51,376 bases of DNA, taken from positions 1-51,376 of the forward strand of contig JAUMWW010000018.1 of the NCBI GenBank assembly GCA_030529445.1. Direction: 5' to 3'. The stretch's first letter is position 1. Each line of letters begins with the position of its first letter. Below the pieces are notes generated by a model. It did no database searches. It worked only from the letters and a program-made list of their open reading frames with translations, and had not been told where the DNA came from. Below, piece by piece: positions 35,583 to 45,136 of this stretch. Position numbers and translations under genes: made by a program. The DNA is from Johnsonella sp. (GTDB taxonomy: Bacteria > Bacillota > Clostridia > Lachnospirales > Lachnospiraceae).

Positions 35583-36218
35583 ATGAGTGGAAATTTAGTC
35601 ATTACGATAGGACGACAATCCGGAAGCGGCGGAAGAGCGATCGGGCGCATGCTTGCAAAAGAGCTCGGTCTGAAGTTTTATGACAGAGAAATTCTTGCCC
35701 GTGCGGCGAAAGAAAGCGGACTTTGTGAAGAATTATTTGAAACTCATGATGAAAAACCTACGAACAGCTTTTTGTATTCCCTGGTTATGGATACTTATTC
35801 CTTGGGTTATACTTCTTCCTCCTATATGGATATGCCGATTAATCATAAGATTTTTCTGGCACAGTTTGAGACGATCAAGAGGCTGGCGGAGGAATCCTCC
35901 TGCGTCATCGTGGGAAGATGCTCCGATTATGCTCTGAGCGAGCATAAAAACGTTATCAATCTCTTTATCAATGCCGATGAGGAATGCAAGATCAAAAGAT
36001 TGATGGAAACCCATCAGACGAGTTATGATAAGGCTAAGGATATCATGATCAAGACCGATAAGAGGCGCTCCAGTTATTATAATTATTATTCCAATAAGCG
36101 CTGGGGAGATTCCAGAAGCTATGATCTTTGCATTAACAGCAGCAAGCTCGGTTTAGAGGGCAGTGTCGAACTCATCAAATCATATATCGATATTAAAACA
36201 AAGCATAACCAAAAATAA
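35583..36218 (+). CDS. Cytidylate kinase-like family protein (paralogue 1)
   Basis: A 211-residue protein of the cytidylate kinase-like family (PF13189). It opens with VITIGRQSGSGGRAIGRMLA, the P-loop region of the family with GSGG in place of a standard GKS/T; a helix-turn region CVIVGRCSDYAL follows at about 105-120, and an arginine-containing lid (TDKRRSSYYNYYS) near 155. True CMP kinases have GPAGAGKST, so the substrate here is uncertain and an annotation as Cmk would be premature. GAGAGGAG precedes the ATG; the TTG at 35574 is too near that site. A second copy is at 45245-45880 on the other strand. Confidence 0.85.
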   Translation: MSGNLVITIGRQSGSGGRAIGRMLAKELGLKFYDREILARAAKESGLCEELFETHDEKPTNSFLYSLVMDTYSLGYTSSSYMDMPINHKIFLAQFETIKRLAEESSCVIVGRCSDYALSEHKNVINLFINADEECKIKRLMETHQTSYDKAKDIMIKTDKRRSSYYNYYSNKRWGDSRSYDLCINSSKLGLEGSVELIKSYIDIKTKHNQK

Positions 36219-36264
36219 AAGAGTACGCAAATACGGATTCCATGATCTTAGGAAGGAATCACAG

Positions 36265-36295
36265 GTCTGAATAGGCTCTCAAGGCAGATTCAGAC
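36265..36295 (+). terminator. Hairpin after the cytidylate kinase-like gene
   Basis: GTCTGAAT (36265-36272) pairs with ATTCAGAC (36288-36295) around a 15-base loop and is followed by TTATTTGCTTTT. It may be a terminator with a loose U-tract, just before the LCP gene. Confidence 0.5.
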
Positions 36296-36322
36296 TTATT
36301 TGCTTTTCGTATGGGAGATTTT

Positions 36323-38092
36323 ATGAAGCTTGACGATTTACAATTTCATTCAGATGAAGAACGAAGACAATATCTTTCCGATCTTGCAAGATTAAAGCGC
36401 ATCAGAGAGGAGGAGAAGAGGAGGCTTTCGCATACCGAATATCATTCTCGAAGGAATTTTGAAGAGTACGAGGAAGAGGATGAATATTTTGATGATGAAT
36501 ACGAGGACTACGAGGATGATGAATACGATTCCCGTGAAGATTTCTATGAGGATCCCTATGAAAAAGCTTATCGGAGGCGGAGAATAAACCCTCATCCCCA
36601 TCAGGGGGCGGCAAGAAGAGAGACTGTAGAAAATCCGGGCGCAGATAAACCCCATCCTTCCCGCTCAAGCCGGGAGGCGTATCGGCACCGGGAGGCGTAT
36701 CCAGGCAGAAGCCCAAAAACCGATCCCCGGCATTCGGCAGGAGCAAGAGGAGCGGATGCGGAGGCAAAAGAGGTCGGGCAAAAAAGAGGGAAAAAGAAGA
36801 AAAAGAAAGCGATGTGGCTGCTTATCCCCGTTTTACTGCTCCTTTTTTCCGGTATCTATTTTGCCTTCCAAATTTTCACCAAGCAAACGGGATATTATAC
36901 CATAGCCGTTTTCGGAGTCGATTCCCGAGACGGAAATTTGGGAAAAGGCGCTCTTGCCGATGTAAACATTATCTGCAATATCAACAGAGAAAGCGGAGAG
37001 ATACAGCTTGTTTCGGTGTATCGCGATACCTATACGGAAATCGACGGGAAAGGAACTTATCATAAGCTCAACGAAGCGTATTTCCGGGGAGGACCGGAAC
37101 AGGCGATATCGGCTTTGGAACGTAATTTGGATCTGGATATCGAAGGCTATGCAACCTTTAACTGGAAAGCCATTGCAGATGCGATTAATATCCTCGGAGG
37201 AATCGATCTTGAGATTACGGATGCGGAGTTCAAGTATATCAACTCCTTTATTACCTCCACGGTAGAGTCCACCGGAGTGGGTTCTCATCATCTGAAGGCT
37301 CCCGGAATGAATCACCTCGACGGAGTACAGGCGGTTGCCTATGCAAGGCTTCGGCTTATGGATACCGATTTCCAGCGTACCGCAAGGCAGAGAAAAGTCG
37401 TCAGCCTCGCATTTGATAAGGCTAAGTCTGCAGATTTCAATACATTAAGAAGCATTCTGATGACGGTTTATCCTCAGATATCCACCGATCTTGCTCTGGA
37501 TGATTTGCTTCCCTTTGCAAAGGATGTCAAAAAATATCATCTCGGCGAATCCGCAGGATTTCCCTTTGAAAAGGCGGGGGCGGATATCGGTAAAAAAGAC
37601 TGCATCGTTCCCGTTACGCTGAAAACCAATGTCAAGGCTCTCCATGAGTTCTTATATAAGGACGGCTTATATATGCCAAGCGGCACGGTGGAGCAGATTA
37701 ATAAAAGAATCATCAATGACAGCGGGATCGGGGCGGATAAGGATTCTTCAACTTCCATCAATACGGATAAGCCCTCGGAAAAGAAAAACAATAAAGAAAG
37801 CACGAAAGCTGCTGTAAATCCCGAGACAAGTCCCGCAGCAGAAAGCAGCCCTCCTCAGAGCTCGGAAGAAAGTACCGCAGCTTCCGCGGAGGAAACTAGC
37901 GCAGAAAGCACTGTAGAAGAAAGTACGGAGAATTTGACCCAGGCTCCCGAAACCACTCCCGAAGTCCTCGATTGGGATATTCCCGATCCGGAGGATCCTG
38001 AGGAGATCGGTCCGGGCATGCATCTTGATCCCGCCGAGACCCAAGCGCCTTCCAGAGCGACTCTGGCGCCTGTCGGTCCGGGAGAACCCTGA
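36323..38092 (+). CDS. LCP-family (LytR-CpsA-Psr) cell-wall polymer ligase
   Basis: LCP proteins transfer undecaprenyl-linked glycopolymers to peptidoglycan. The protein has an unusually long cytoplasmic part (about 160 residues) with an acidic Tyr/Asp/Glu-rich stretch followed by a basic, Pro/Arg-rich stretch, then one transmembrane helix (about 162-182), the LCP domain (about 190-380) and a Ser/Thr/Glu/Pro-rich outer tail of about 120 residues. LCP motifs visible are FGVDSRDG, ADVNIICNINRESG, VYRDTYTEI, LNEAYFRGG, and RLRLMDTDFQRTARQR with the catalytic arginines. The start is put at ATG 36323, preceded by GGGAG; the ATG at 36311 overlaps that site. A strong terminator follows at 38124. Confidence 0.92.
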   Translation: MKLDDLQFHSDEERRQYLSDLARLKRIREEEKRRLSHTEYHSRRNFEEYEEEDEYFDDEYEDYEDDEYDSREDFYEDPYEKAYRRRRINPHPHQGAARRETVENPGADKPHPSRSSREAYRHREAYPGRSPKTDPRHSAGARGADAEAKEVGQKRGKKKKKKAMWLLIPVLLLLFSGIYFAFQIFTKQTGYYTIAVFGVDSRDGNLGKGALADVNIICNINRESGEIQLVSVYRDTYTEIDGKGTYHKLNEAYFRGGPEQAISALERNLDLDIEGYATFNWKAIADAINILGGIDLEITDAEFKYINSFITSTVESTGVGSHHLKAPGMNHLDGVQAVAYARLRLMDTDFQRTARQRKVVSLAFDKAKSADFNTLRSILMTVYPQISTDLALDDLLPFAKDVKKYHLGESAGFPFEKAGADIGKKDCIVPVTLKTNVKALHEFLYKDGLYMPSGTVEQINKRIINDSGIGADKDSSTSINTDKPSEKKNNKESTKAAVNPETSPAAESSPPQSSEESTAASAEETSAESTVEESTENLTQAPETTPEVLDWDIPDPEDPEEIGPGMHLDPAETQAPSRATLAPVGPGEP

Positions 38093-38123
38093 AAAAGATC
38101 TCTATAGAAAGAGGAAGAGAGAA

Positions 38124-38176
38124 AGCTACAACTATTCGCGAAAGTCAAGTTTAACGAATAGTTGTAGCTTTTTTTT
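38124..38176 (+). terminator. Strong intrinsic terminator after the LCP gene
   Basis: A perfect 15-bp stem (38124-38138 with 38155-38169), a 16-base loop, then a run of T through 38176. Confidence 0.92.
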
Positions 38177-38258
38177 AATCATTGCAGCTTTTTTATTTCC
38201 TGCGCAACGATCCATCCCAAACCGAGGTCTCAGCCTGCTCAAGCCTATCGCAATCCAT

Positions 38259-38294
38259 AAAAATACGGGGATATCTCAATCTGATATCCCCGTA
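38259..38294 (-). terminator. Intrinsic terminator of the repeat lipoprotein gene
   Basis: On the minus strand a perfect 12-bp stem (38294-38283 with 38275-38264) with a 7-base loop is followed by TTTTTA. It lies 40 bases beyond the lipoprotein stop. Confidence 0.88.
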
Positions 38295-38333
38295 CCTATT
38301 GCAAAAATCAATTTGACCGGTAAGAATAAATTC

Positions 38334-38876
38334 TTACTTTACCACCTTTACCGACTTGATCATTCCGGAAAAAGCATCGGTCATGGAAAGTTCTCCGGTA
38401 TAGCTTACTTCAACCACATCGCCTTCTTTTGCCTCTGCAAGTCCCTCCGGCTTTTTATCCGCTTCGAAAGTCAATAAATAAGAATCGCCCTTATCATCGG
38501 TCACTACAAACTGCATATCCTTGATCTCGGATATCTTGCCTTTGAGCATTGCTTCCTTCTCCATGTCTTTCATTGCCGACTCCGCCATATTCGCAGCTTC
38601 GCCCATTGCCGATTCCGCCATGCTTGCGGCATTCTCCGGAGTTACTCCTGCCGATTCCGCCATGCTTGCCACATCACTCATTGCCGACTCCGCCATGCTT
38701 GCGGCATTCTCCGGAGTTACTCCTGCCGACTCCGCCATGCTTGCCACATCACTCATTGCCGACTCCGCCATGCTGGATGCATCCGCAGCCGTTTTTTCCG
38801 GGCTCTGTGAACAAGCAACGCTTAATCCCATCATCGCCGTGATGATTGCAGCATATACCAAATTTCTTTTTTTCAT
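38334..38876 (-). CDS. Lipoprotein with MAESA-rich repeats and a C-terminal beta domain
   Basis: A 180-residue lipoprotein of unknown function. The signal sequence (MKKR then a hydrophobic core) ends in LSVAC, a lipobox, so it is anchored outside the membrane by Cys22. Residues about 35-105 hold six copies of MAESA in alternating units, SMAESAMSDVA and SMAESAGVTPENAA, made by a 75-bp tandem repeat at about 38611-38774. This segment is Ala/Ser/Met-rich and probably helical. The last 70 residues (LKGKISEIKDMQFVVTD and on, VKVVK at the end) look like a small OB-like beta domain. AAAAGGAGA precedes the ATG. It sits between eno and its own terminator. Confidence 0.8.
   Translation of the reverse strand: MKKRNLVYAAIITAMMGLSVACSQSPEKTAADASSMAESAMSDVASMAESAGVTPENAASMAESAMSDVASMAESAGVTPENAASMAESAMGEAANMAESAMKDMEKEAMLKGKISEIKDMQFVVTDDKGDSYLLTFEADKKPEGLAEAKEGDVVEVSYTGELSMTDAFSGMIKSVKVVK
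38611..38774 (-). repeat. 75-bp tandem repeat in the lipoprotein gene (about 2.2 copies)
   Basis: The unit boundary recurs at an offset of exactly 75 bases (for example the CATGCTTGCGGC start near 38619 and 38694), with near-identical sequence (one T/C difference seen). The unit length is a multiple of three, so changes in copy number keep the frame. Confidence 0.9.
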
Positions 38877-38911
38877 AATTACTTTTCTCCTTTTATGTTT
38901 AGAATATGAGC

Positions 38912-38952
38912 AAAAAAACCGCTCTATATAAACCGCCGATCGGCGGTTTATA

Positions 38953-38953
<1 letters not shown>
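38912..38953 (-). terminator. Terminator of eno with a perfect 28-bp palindrome
   Basis: A perfect palindrome at 38926-38953 has a GC-rich centre (CCGCCGATCGGCGG) and overlaps the first base of the eno stop codon. On the minus strand it is followed by AGAGCGG and seven T (38918-38912). Confidence 0.85.
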
Positions 38954-40266
<1,313 letters not shown>

Positions 40267-40421
40267 TCATTGATGATGAAATCTTATTAACGAATTTATA
40301 GTAACATATAAGGGAATATATAACTATAGTTTTTTTAATAAAAAATCTTCATCCCGAGAGGTCCTTTTTTGTGTATATCTATGCCAAAATCAAGAAAAAT
40401 AAGGGCTTTTCTTAAAAATAC

Positions 40422-40453
40422 ACTCGGTTTTCCGGAAGGAAAACGGAGTTTTT
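40422..40453 (+). terminator. Orphan hairpin with T5 tail between eno and the recombinase gene
   Basis: ACTCGGTTTTCC (40422-40433) pairs with GGAAAACGGAGT (40438-40449) with one mismatch, followed by TTTTT. No gene lies upstream on this strand, so it ends no known transcript. The 380-base gap between the divergent genes eno and 40631 otherwise shows only promoter-like elements. Confidence 0.45.
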
Positions 40454-40475
40454 AAGGAAATTATCTTCTTGTGGG

Positions 40476-40504
40476 TTTCAGTATATATCATTTGCTGATA
40501 TAAT
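40476..40504 (+). promoter_or_regulatory. Extended -10 promoter of the tyrosine recombinase gene
   Basis: TGATATAAT, an extended -10 with TATAAT at 40499-40504. The -35 position (40476-40481, TTTCAG) is poor. A transcript from here would have a leader of about 120 bases. Confidence 0.5.
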
Positions 40505-40630
40505 GAAATAAATATTGTTTTAAGATAAGCAAAAAAAGAGGGGCAATATTTTTTAAGAAAAAGAAAAAACATGGAAAAAATATACTCTTTTCGATATGAA
40601 TACAGACTCAAAAAAGGAGGAGGAATTCTG

Positions 40631-41689
40631 ATGACAAATATTTCATACAGTGAACAGATCGATAAAAGCAATATTCTTAAGCTCAGGGAACTGACACTCT
40701 CCCTCCCTCCTTATTGCAGAGACTTCTTTCGCGGAATCGAGCAAAATACCGCTTCCCGTACAAGAATCGCCTACGCTTATGATTTGAAGGTTTTTTTCCA
40801 GTTTTTAATCTCCTCTCTTCCCAAGATTGCGACTTCTTATCAAAAAATCGAAGAAATTCCTCTTGAAGCGCTCGATCTGCTGAGCACCTCGGATTTCGAA
40901 GAATATATGGATTATCTGAAATACCGCGAGGAGGAGGATCAGGAGGTTTTTAATAAGGAGAAGGGGATTCGCCGCAAGATTTCCTGCCTGAAAAGCTTCT
41001 TCAAGTACTTCTACCGTTCGGAGAGACTGCAAAACAATGCTGTTTCCAAAATTGCTCTTCCCAAGATCTACGAGAAGGATATTATCCGGCTCGATATCGA
41101 TGAGGTTGCGATGATGATAGACGAGGCGGAAAACGGAGATCTCCTGAGCCAAAAACAAAAAGATTACCATGGAAAGACCAAAAAAAGAGATGTCGCCCTC
41201 CTGAGTCTTATGCTCGGCACCGGCATCAGAGTCTCGGAATGTGTCGGGCTGAATATAAAGGATCTTGATTTTAATAATAATGCAATGAGAATACATCGAA
41301 AGGGAGGCAAGGAGGTCAGCCTTTATTTTGGAGATGAGGTTGAGGAAGCTCTGCTTGCTTATCTTGAAGAAAGAAATCACATCCTTCCCGAAAACGGGCA
41401 TGAGGATGCATTATTTCTCTCTTTGCAGAAAAAAAGACTGGGGGTAAGAAGCGTGGAAAACCTGGTAAAAAAATATGCCAAATTAATTTCGCCCCTCAAA
41501 AAGATCACTCCGCATAAGCTCAGAAGCACATACGGAACAAATCTTTACCGGGAAACCGGAGATATTTACCTCGTAGCCGATGTGCTCGGCCATAGCGATG
41601 TCAATACCACGAAGAAGCATTATGCCGCCTTGGAGGACGAACGAAGAAAGGAAGCCAGAAATAAGGTCAGGCTGAGGGAGGATCGCTGA
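40631..41689 (+). CDS. Tyrosine recombinase, Xer-type
   Basis: A 352-residue site-specific recombinase. The N-terminal SAM-like/core-binding domain (about residues 20-140) is followed by the catalytic domain with the R-K-H-R-H-Y residues: GTGIRVSECVGLN (first Arg), a RKGGKE beta-turn with Lys, HKLRSTYGTNLY (His-x-x-Arg), LGHSDVNTTKKHY (His and the Tyr nucleophile). Length is above typical XerC/D (about 300), and no phage genes are near, so it could be a Xer homologue or a domesticated integrase. AAAAGGAGGAGG decides the start at 40631; the ATG at 40571 would translate that site as Lys-Lys-Gly-Gly-Gly. No dif-like or att site was recognised. Confidence 0.88.
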   Translation: MTNISYSEQIDKSNILKLRELTLSLPPYCRDFFRGIEQNTASRTRIAYAYDLKVFFQFLISSLPKIATSYQKIEEIPLEALDLLSTSDFEEYMDYLKYREEEDQEVFNKEKGIRRKISCLKSFFKYFYRSERLQNNAVSKIALPKIYEKDIIRLDIDEVAMMIDEAENGDLLSQKQKDYHGKTKKRDVALLSLMLGTGIRVSECVGLNIKDLDFNNNAMRIHRKGGKEVSLYFGDEVEEALLAYLEERNHILPENGHEDALFLSLQKKRLGVRSVENLVKKYAKLISPLKKITPHKLRSTYGTNLYRETGDIYLVADVLGHSDVNTTKKHYAALEDERRKEARNKVRLREDR

Positions 41690-41762
41690 TTTCCCGGAAA
41701 ATTTGAGGAAATTGCGAAGGAAAACACTCTCTCAGCCCGAAACAGTCATATTAAAAAAAGCA

Positions 41763-42050
41763 TTATTGATAAATTGCAAGCGTCAGATAAGCTCCCGGAT
41801 ATAAGGTGTCTCCGGAAAGATTATTGATATTTCTTATGCTCTTCTTATAGTCTTCATCACTCAGGTATTCGGATTGATTATATTCGGATGCCAAAGTATC
41901 CAGAGTGTCTCCGTACTGTATCTTTACACAGGTATAATAGGTATCCCCTTCCGGAATATTCTCTTCTTCCGCCATCGCGGACAGAGCAAGACCTGCCATG
42001 CGAAAGCTCAACAAAAACAAAATTGCAATGATCATAACGAACCTTTTCAT
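41763..42050 (-). CDS. Small secreted LysM protein, YneA-like, under LexA-type control
   Basis: A 95-residue protein with an N-terminal hydrophobic signal or anchor (MKRFVMIIAILFLLSF, about residues 1-25) and a single LysM-like domain (about 38-95, VKIQYGDTLDTLASEY ... LYPGAYLTLAIY), so it probably acts at the peptidoglycan. This architecture matches YneA, the SOS-induced division inhibitor of Bacillus and related proteins in Clostridia. The promoter has a perfect LexA box between -35 and -10 and a second near the start of transcription (42114-42159), which strengthens the call. AAGGAGGAAGAG fixes the start at 42050. The lexA gene, often adjacent, is not in the window. Sequence likeness alone is modest; function is inferred. 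Confidence 0.75.
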   Translation of the reverse strand: MKRFVMIIAILFLLSFRMAGLALSAMAEEENIPEGDTYYTCVKIQYGDTLDTLASEYNQSEYLSDEDYKKSIRNINNLSGDTLYPGAYLTLAIYQ

Positions 42051-42113
42051 CTCTTCCTCCTTATCGTCAAAACAATATATTTTTGTATTATGTTCCGGAA
42101 TCATAATAAAAAA

Positions 42114-42127
42114 CAAACATCTGTTCT
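42114..42127. promoter_or_regulatory. LexA (SOS) box 1
   Basis: Read on the minus strand it is AGAACAGATGTTTG, one mismatch from the Gram-positive LexA consensus CGAACRNRYGTTYG. It covers about +1 to +14 of the predicted transcript. Confidence 0.7.
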
Positions 42128-42134
42128 TTTAAGT

Positions 42135-42163
42135 ATCATAACCCGCGAACAGATGTTTGTCAA
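42135..42163 (-). promoter_or_regulatory. SOS-type promoter of the LysM gene
   Basis: On the minus strand a consensus TTGACA (42163-42158) and TATGAT (42140-42135) are separated by 17 bases. LexA box 2 fills most of the spacer. Transcription would start near 42128. Confidence 0.85.
42146..42159. promoter_or_regulatory. LexA (SOS) box 2
   Basis: CGAACAGATGTTTG fits the consensus CGAACRNRYGTTYG at every position. It lies between the -35 and -10 of the LysM-gene promoter, 32 bases centre to centre from box 1. Confidence 0.85.
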
Positions 42164-42199
42164 TATGTTTTTATCAAAAAATCGAACTTTTGTTTGTCT

Positions 42200-43537
42200 T
42201 TACCTATCCTTCATCAGCATGTATTCTTTCAGGCTTCCCACATACTTTGTAGCAGGCCTCATAATTCTTCCGTCATAGAGCTTGTTTTCGATATTATGCG
42301 CAAGCCATCCCGCACATCTTGCACAAACGAAAAGCGGAGTGAAAAGATCTCTGGGAATATCCATCAGCTCGTAGGCAAATCCGCTGTAGAAATCCACATT
42401 GGTCGAGATATCATTGCCCTTTCTTTCGAAGATCACTTCCTTTACGATTCGTTCGAACCTGACATAGAACTCATATTCCCTGATTTTATCCTTTTCCTCG
42501 GCAACCGCTCTGCAATACTCTCTAAGGAGCTCCGCTCTCGGATCGCTCAGGGTATAGACCGCATGCCCGAATCCGTATACCAGTCCTGTTTTATCAAAAA
42601 AATCCTTATCCAGTATTTTTTCGACCAAAGCTCTGATCTTGAGGTCATCGCTGCTGTATCCGATTGCCTCGATGACGGCGTCCATCATCTGCGCAACCCT
42701 GATATTGGCTCCTCCATGCCTCGGTCCTTTCAGAGAGCCGATGGAAGCCGATACGGAAGAATAAATATCCGTTCCCGTCGAAGAAACGACCACATTGGTA
42801 AAGGTTGAGTTGTTTCCGCCTCCGTGATCCGCCTGAAGCAGAAGTATCGTATCCAAAAGAGAGGCTTCTTTTTCGGAAAACTTCTTATTCGGTCTGAGCA
42901 GATGAAGAATGTTTTGCGCGGTGGAAAACTCCTTATTGCTATAATGTATTACCAGGCTGTCTCTGTTAAAATAGTGCATTTTGCTCTGGTACGCATAGCA
43001 CATGATTGCCGGCAGCTTGGAAGAAATCGATAAGCCCTTGATCAGCGTAGAAAAGACTTCGACATTATCGGGGTCCCTATCATAGTTATAAAGGCTTAAA
43101 ACCGCATGCTGCAAGGTGTTCATAAGATTTTTTCCCGGCATGCGCAGAAGGTTGATTTCCAGAAAATCATCCGGAAGCTCGTACATCGCTCTGATCACCT
43201 TCAGGAACTCCTCAAACTCTCCTTTTGCGGGCAGATAGCCGAATAAAAGCAGGAAAACGACCTCTTCGAACCCGTTCGCCTCATCGGTTTTGGCTCTGAC
43301 GATATCCAAAACATTATATCCTCTGTAGTACAGCAGTCCGGGAATATTGTTCTTAACGCCGTCTACAAACTCATAGCCGACGACATCAGATATCTTGGTA
43401 AGTCCTATCCGCACTCCAGTTCCGTCTTCATTGCGCAGACCCTTTTTTACATCATATTCCTTATAAAGCCGATTGGCGATATCGGTATGCATCTGGCTCT
43501 TTCCGAATGTTTGTGCCAAAAAATTTTCCATTACCAT
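42200..43537 (-). CDS. gltA: Citrate synthase
   Basis: Citrate synthase condenses acetyl-CoA and oxaloacetate to citrate; in a fermentative anaerobe it would feed 2-oxoglutarate and glutamate synthesis. The 445-residue sequence carries the family motifs GVKNNIPGLLYYRGYNV, HGGGNNSTFTNVVVSSTGTD with the first active-site His, GPRHGGANI with the second, and FGHAVYTLSDPRAELL. The start at 43537 follows GGGGGGAG; the longer frame lacks a site. It starts 20 bases after the stop of the SH3b-NlpC gene, so the two may be co-transcribed. No aconitase or isocitrate dehydrogenase gene is in the window. A 2-methylcitrate synthase role cannot be excluded. Confidence 0.93.
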   Translation of the reverse strand: MVMENFLAQTFGKSQMHTDIANRLYKEYDVKKGLRNEDGTGVRIGLTKISDVVGYEFVDGVKNNIPGLLYYRGYNVLDIVRAKTDEANGFEEVVFLLLFGYLPAKGEFEEFLKVIRAMYELPDDFLEINLLRMPGKNLMNTLQHAVLSLYNYDRDPDNVEVFSTLIKGLSISSKLPAIMCYAYQSKMHYFNRDSLVIHYSNKEFSTAQNILHLLRPNKKFSEKEASLLDTILLLQADHGGGNNSTFTNVVVSSTGTDIYSSVSASIGSLKGPRHGGANIRVAQMMDAVIEAIGYSSDDLKIRALVEKILDKDFFDKTGLVYGFGHAVYTLSDPRAELLREYCRAVAEEKDKIREYEFYVRFERIVKEVIFERKGNDISTNVDFYSGFAYELMDIPRDLFTPLFVCARCAGWLAHNIENKLYDGRIMRPATKYVGSLKEYMLMKDR

Positions 43538-43557
43538 GAATACTCCCCCCTTTTTAA

Positions 43558-45135
43558 TTAATCTCCCAGTACGTTTCTGATTGTCGTCGGATTTCGATAA
43601 TTCCAAGCGGAAATCTTAATTCCGCTCCTTCGGCTTGCGGCATGTACGACCTGTCCGTTTCCGATATACATCGCGACATGATTGATCGTTCCTCTGCTGT
43701 TGGAGTAGAAAATCAAATCTCCCGGACGCATTTCCGAAGAGCTGATCTTTTTTCCCAATTTAGACTGCGCAACGGAATAATGCGGCAGCCCGACTCCGAA
43801 ATTCCCGAGTACGCCCATCGTAAAACCGGAGCAGTCACATCCATGGGTAAGACTCGTTCCGCCCCAGACATAACGATTGCCCAGGAACTGAAGCGCATAA
43901 TTGACGATCTTCGTTCTTCTCGATTGAGAAGCCATCGCCGCTTCCTCCAAGGGAGAGAACTTAATCGCCTCGTTGAGCGCATATCGCACATCGACGAAGT
44001 CCGTGGAAACAAATGCGTTATTATCATCCTCCAGCTCGATTTCGACCCATCCGTCCTGTTGGGAAACGACGCTATATCTTTCGCTGTTGCTGATCTGTGT
44101 CCAGATCTTTGCTTCGGTATTCGGTTCGGAGCGTACGTTTAACACATCTGTGCTTACCACAGCCATAAGTTCCGCCTGATTTAAAGCTTCGTTTTTTGCG
44201 GCATCTCCGGTGAGAATATAATCGGATTTTACATATCCGGTAATCTTCCCCGATCTTATTTTATACCATCCGTCCAGAGTCTCCAAAATGTCTCCGGCAG
44301 CCTTGCTCGTCATTTTTCCGATAATCTTTCCGTCCTCTTTGGGTTCCTCCCTGACGTTAAGATATCCCTGAACATTGGAAATGCCGAGATTATCGTAAAG
44401 ATTGAGCACCATGCTGCGCAGATCGAGTTTTCTCGCCTCATTCAAAGACTTCCTGATCTCGACATAATCCGCGGCAAGATATCCCTTTGCAATCTTTACC
44501 CAGCCGTCCGAAACCTCCAGCACCTCATATCTCTCTCCCTTATATGCGTTATCGACGATTTCCGCATCCGTAGAAGGCTCCTGGCGGATATTGAGTTTCT
44601 CGGTATTGATGATGGCTCTGTCCTTGACCAGGGTTTTGGCAAGCTCCTTCGCCTCCTCCCCCGTAATCATAAAGCCGCTGTGAACATAGCCTTCCAAGCC
44701 TCCCGATCTTACCAGATGCCATTCTTCGTTATCGGTATTGAGAATTTCGCATGCGCTTTCATGATGAAGCTTTCCGATCACATCCGCAAATTTATCCGGG
44801 CTCTCTCTCATATTAAGATAACCGTCCACCTTGACAATGCCGAGATTTTGATAGGAATCGACAACAGAGTTGATTTCCGCGATTCGCTTTTCCTCCTCTT
44901 CGATTCTTTGCCTTTCCTCTTCCGAAATCGTGCTCTCCGTTTCCACGGGAAGCGCATCGGAAGCGCTGGCTGATTTTGCGGAGTTATTCTTCATCCCTGA
45001 AAATGCCCTCACCAAAAGCGCAAAAATCAGGATAAGCGCCGCCGCTCCTCCGATCAGCGCATATTTTTTCCACTTCGGGTCCCGTTTCCGGGAAAATCTT
45101 CTCTTAGGTCTTACATAATCCAAATTCTTTAACAT
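43558..45135 (-). CDS. Membrane-anchored SH3b-NlpC/P60 peptidoglycan hydrolase
   Basis: A 525-residue protein: a basic cytoplasmic start, one transmembrane helix (about residues 27-45), a Glu-rich coiled stretch, four bacterial SH3 domains arranged as two similar pairs (about 90-225 and 245-380), and a C-terminal NlpC/P60 (C40) domain (about 405-525). The catalytic Cys is in DCSGF, with the His in INHVAMYIG and a third polar residue in VVHAAS. Such enzymes cut between D-Glu and the diamino acid of stem peptides, and the SH3b domains bind the wall. The start at 45135 follows CTGGAGA. A tiny frame at 45137-45172 precedes it. Confidence 0.92.
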   Translation of the reverse strand: MLKNLDYVRPKRRFSRKRDPKWKKYALIGGAAALILIFALLVRAFSGMKNNSAKSASASDALPVETESTISEEERQRIEEEEKRIAEINSVVDSYQNLGIVKVDGYLNMRESPDKFADVIGKLHHESACEILNTDNEEWHLVRSGGLEGYVHSGFMITGEEAKELAKTLVKDRAIINTEKLNIRQEPSTDAEIVDNAYKGERYEVLEVSDGWVKIAKGYLAADYVEIRKSLNEARKLDLRSMVLNLYDNLGISNVQGYLNVREEPKEDGKIIGKMTSKAAGDILETLDGWYKIRSGKITGYVKSDYILTGDAAKNEALNQAELMAVVSTDVLNVRSEPNTEAKIWTQISNSERYSVVSQQDGWVEIELEDDNNAFVSTDFVDVRYALNEAIKFSPLEEAAMASQSRRTKIVNYALQFLGNRYVWGGTSLTHGCDCSGFTMGVLGNFGVGLPHYSVAQSKLGKKISSSEMRPGDLIFYSNSRGTINHVAMYIGNGQVVHAASRRSGIKISAWNYRNPTTIRNVLGD

Positions 45136-45136
45136 C

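Larger units (their letters stand above)
42108..42160 (-). terminator. Inverted repeat that may also end gltA transcription
   Basis: The two LexA-like boxes form a perfect 14-base inverted repeat (42113-42126 and 42147-42160) with a 20-base loop; on the minus strand it is followed by six T or more (42113-42108). It lies 40-90 bases after the gltA stop, so it could work as a terminator as well as an operator pair. Confidence 0.45.

Noticed and set aside
42194-42808. Plus-strand frame of 204 codons inside gltA
   Set aside because: Antisense to citrate synthase, with no motif and no ribosome binding site.
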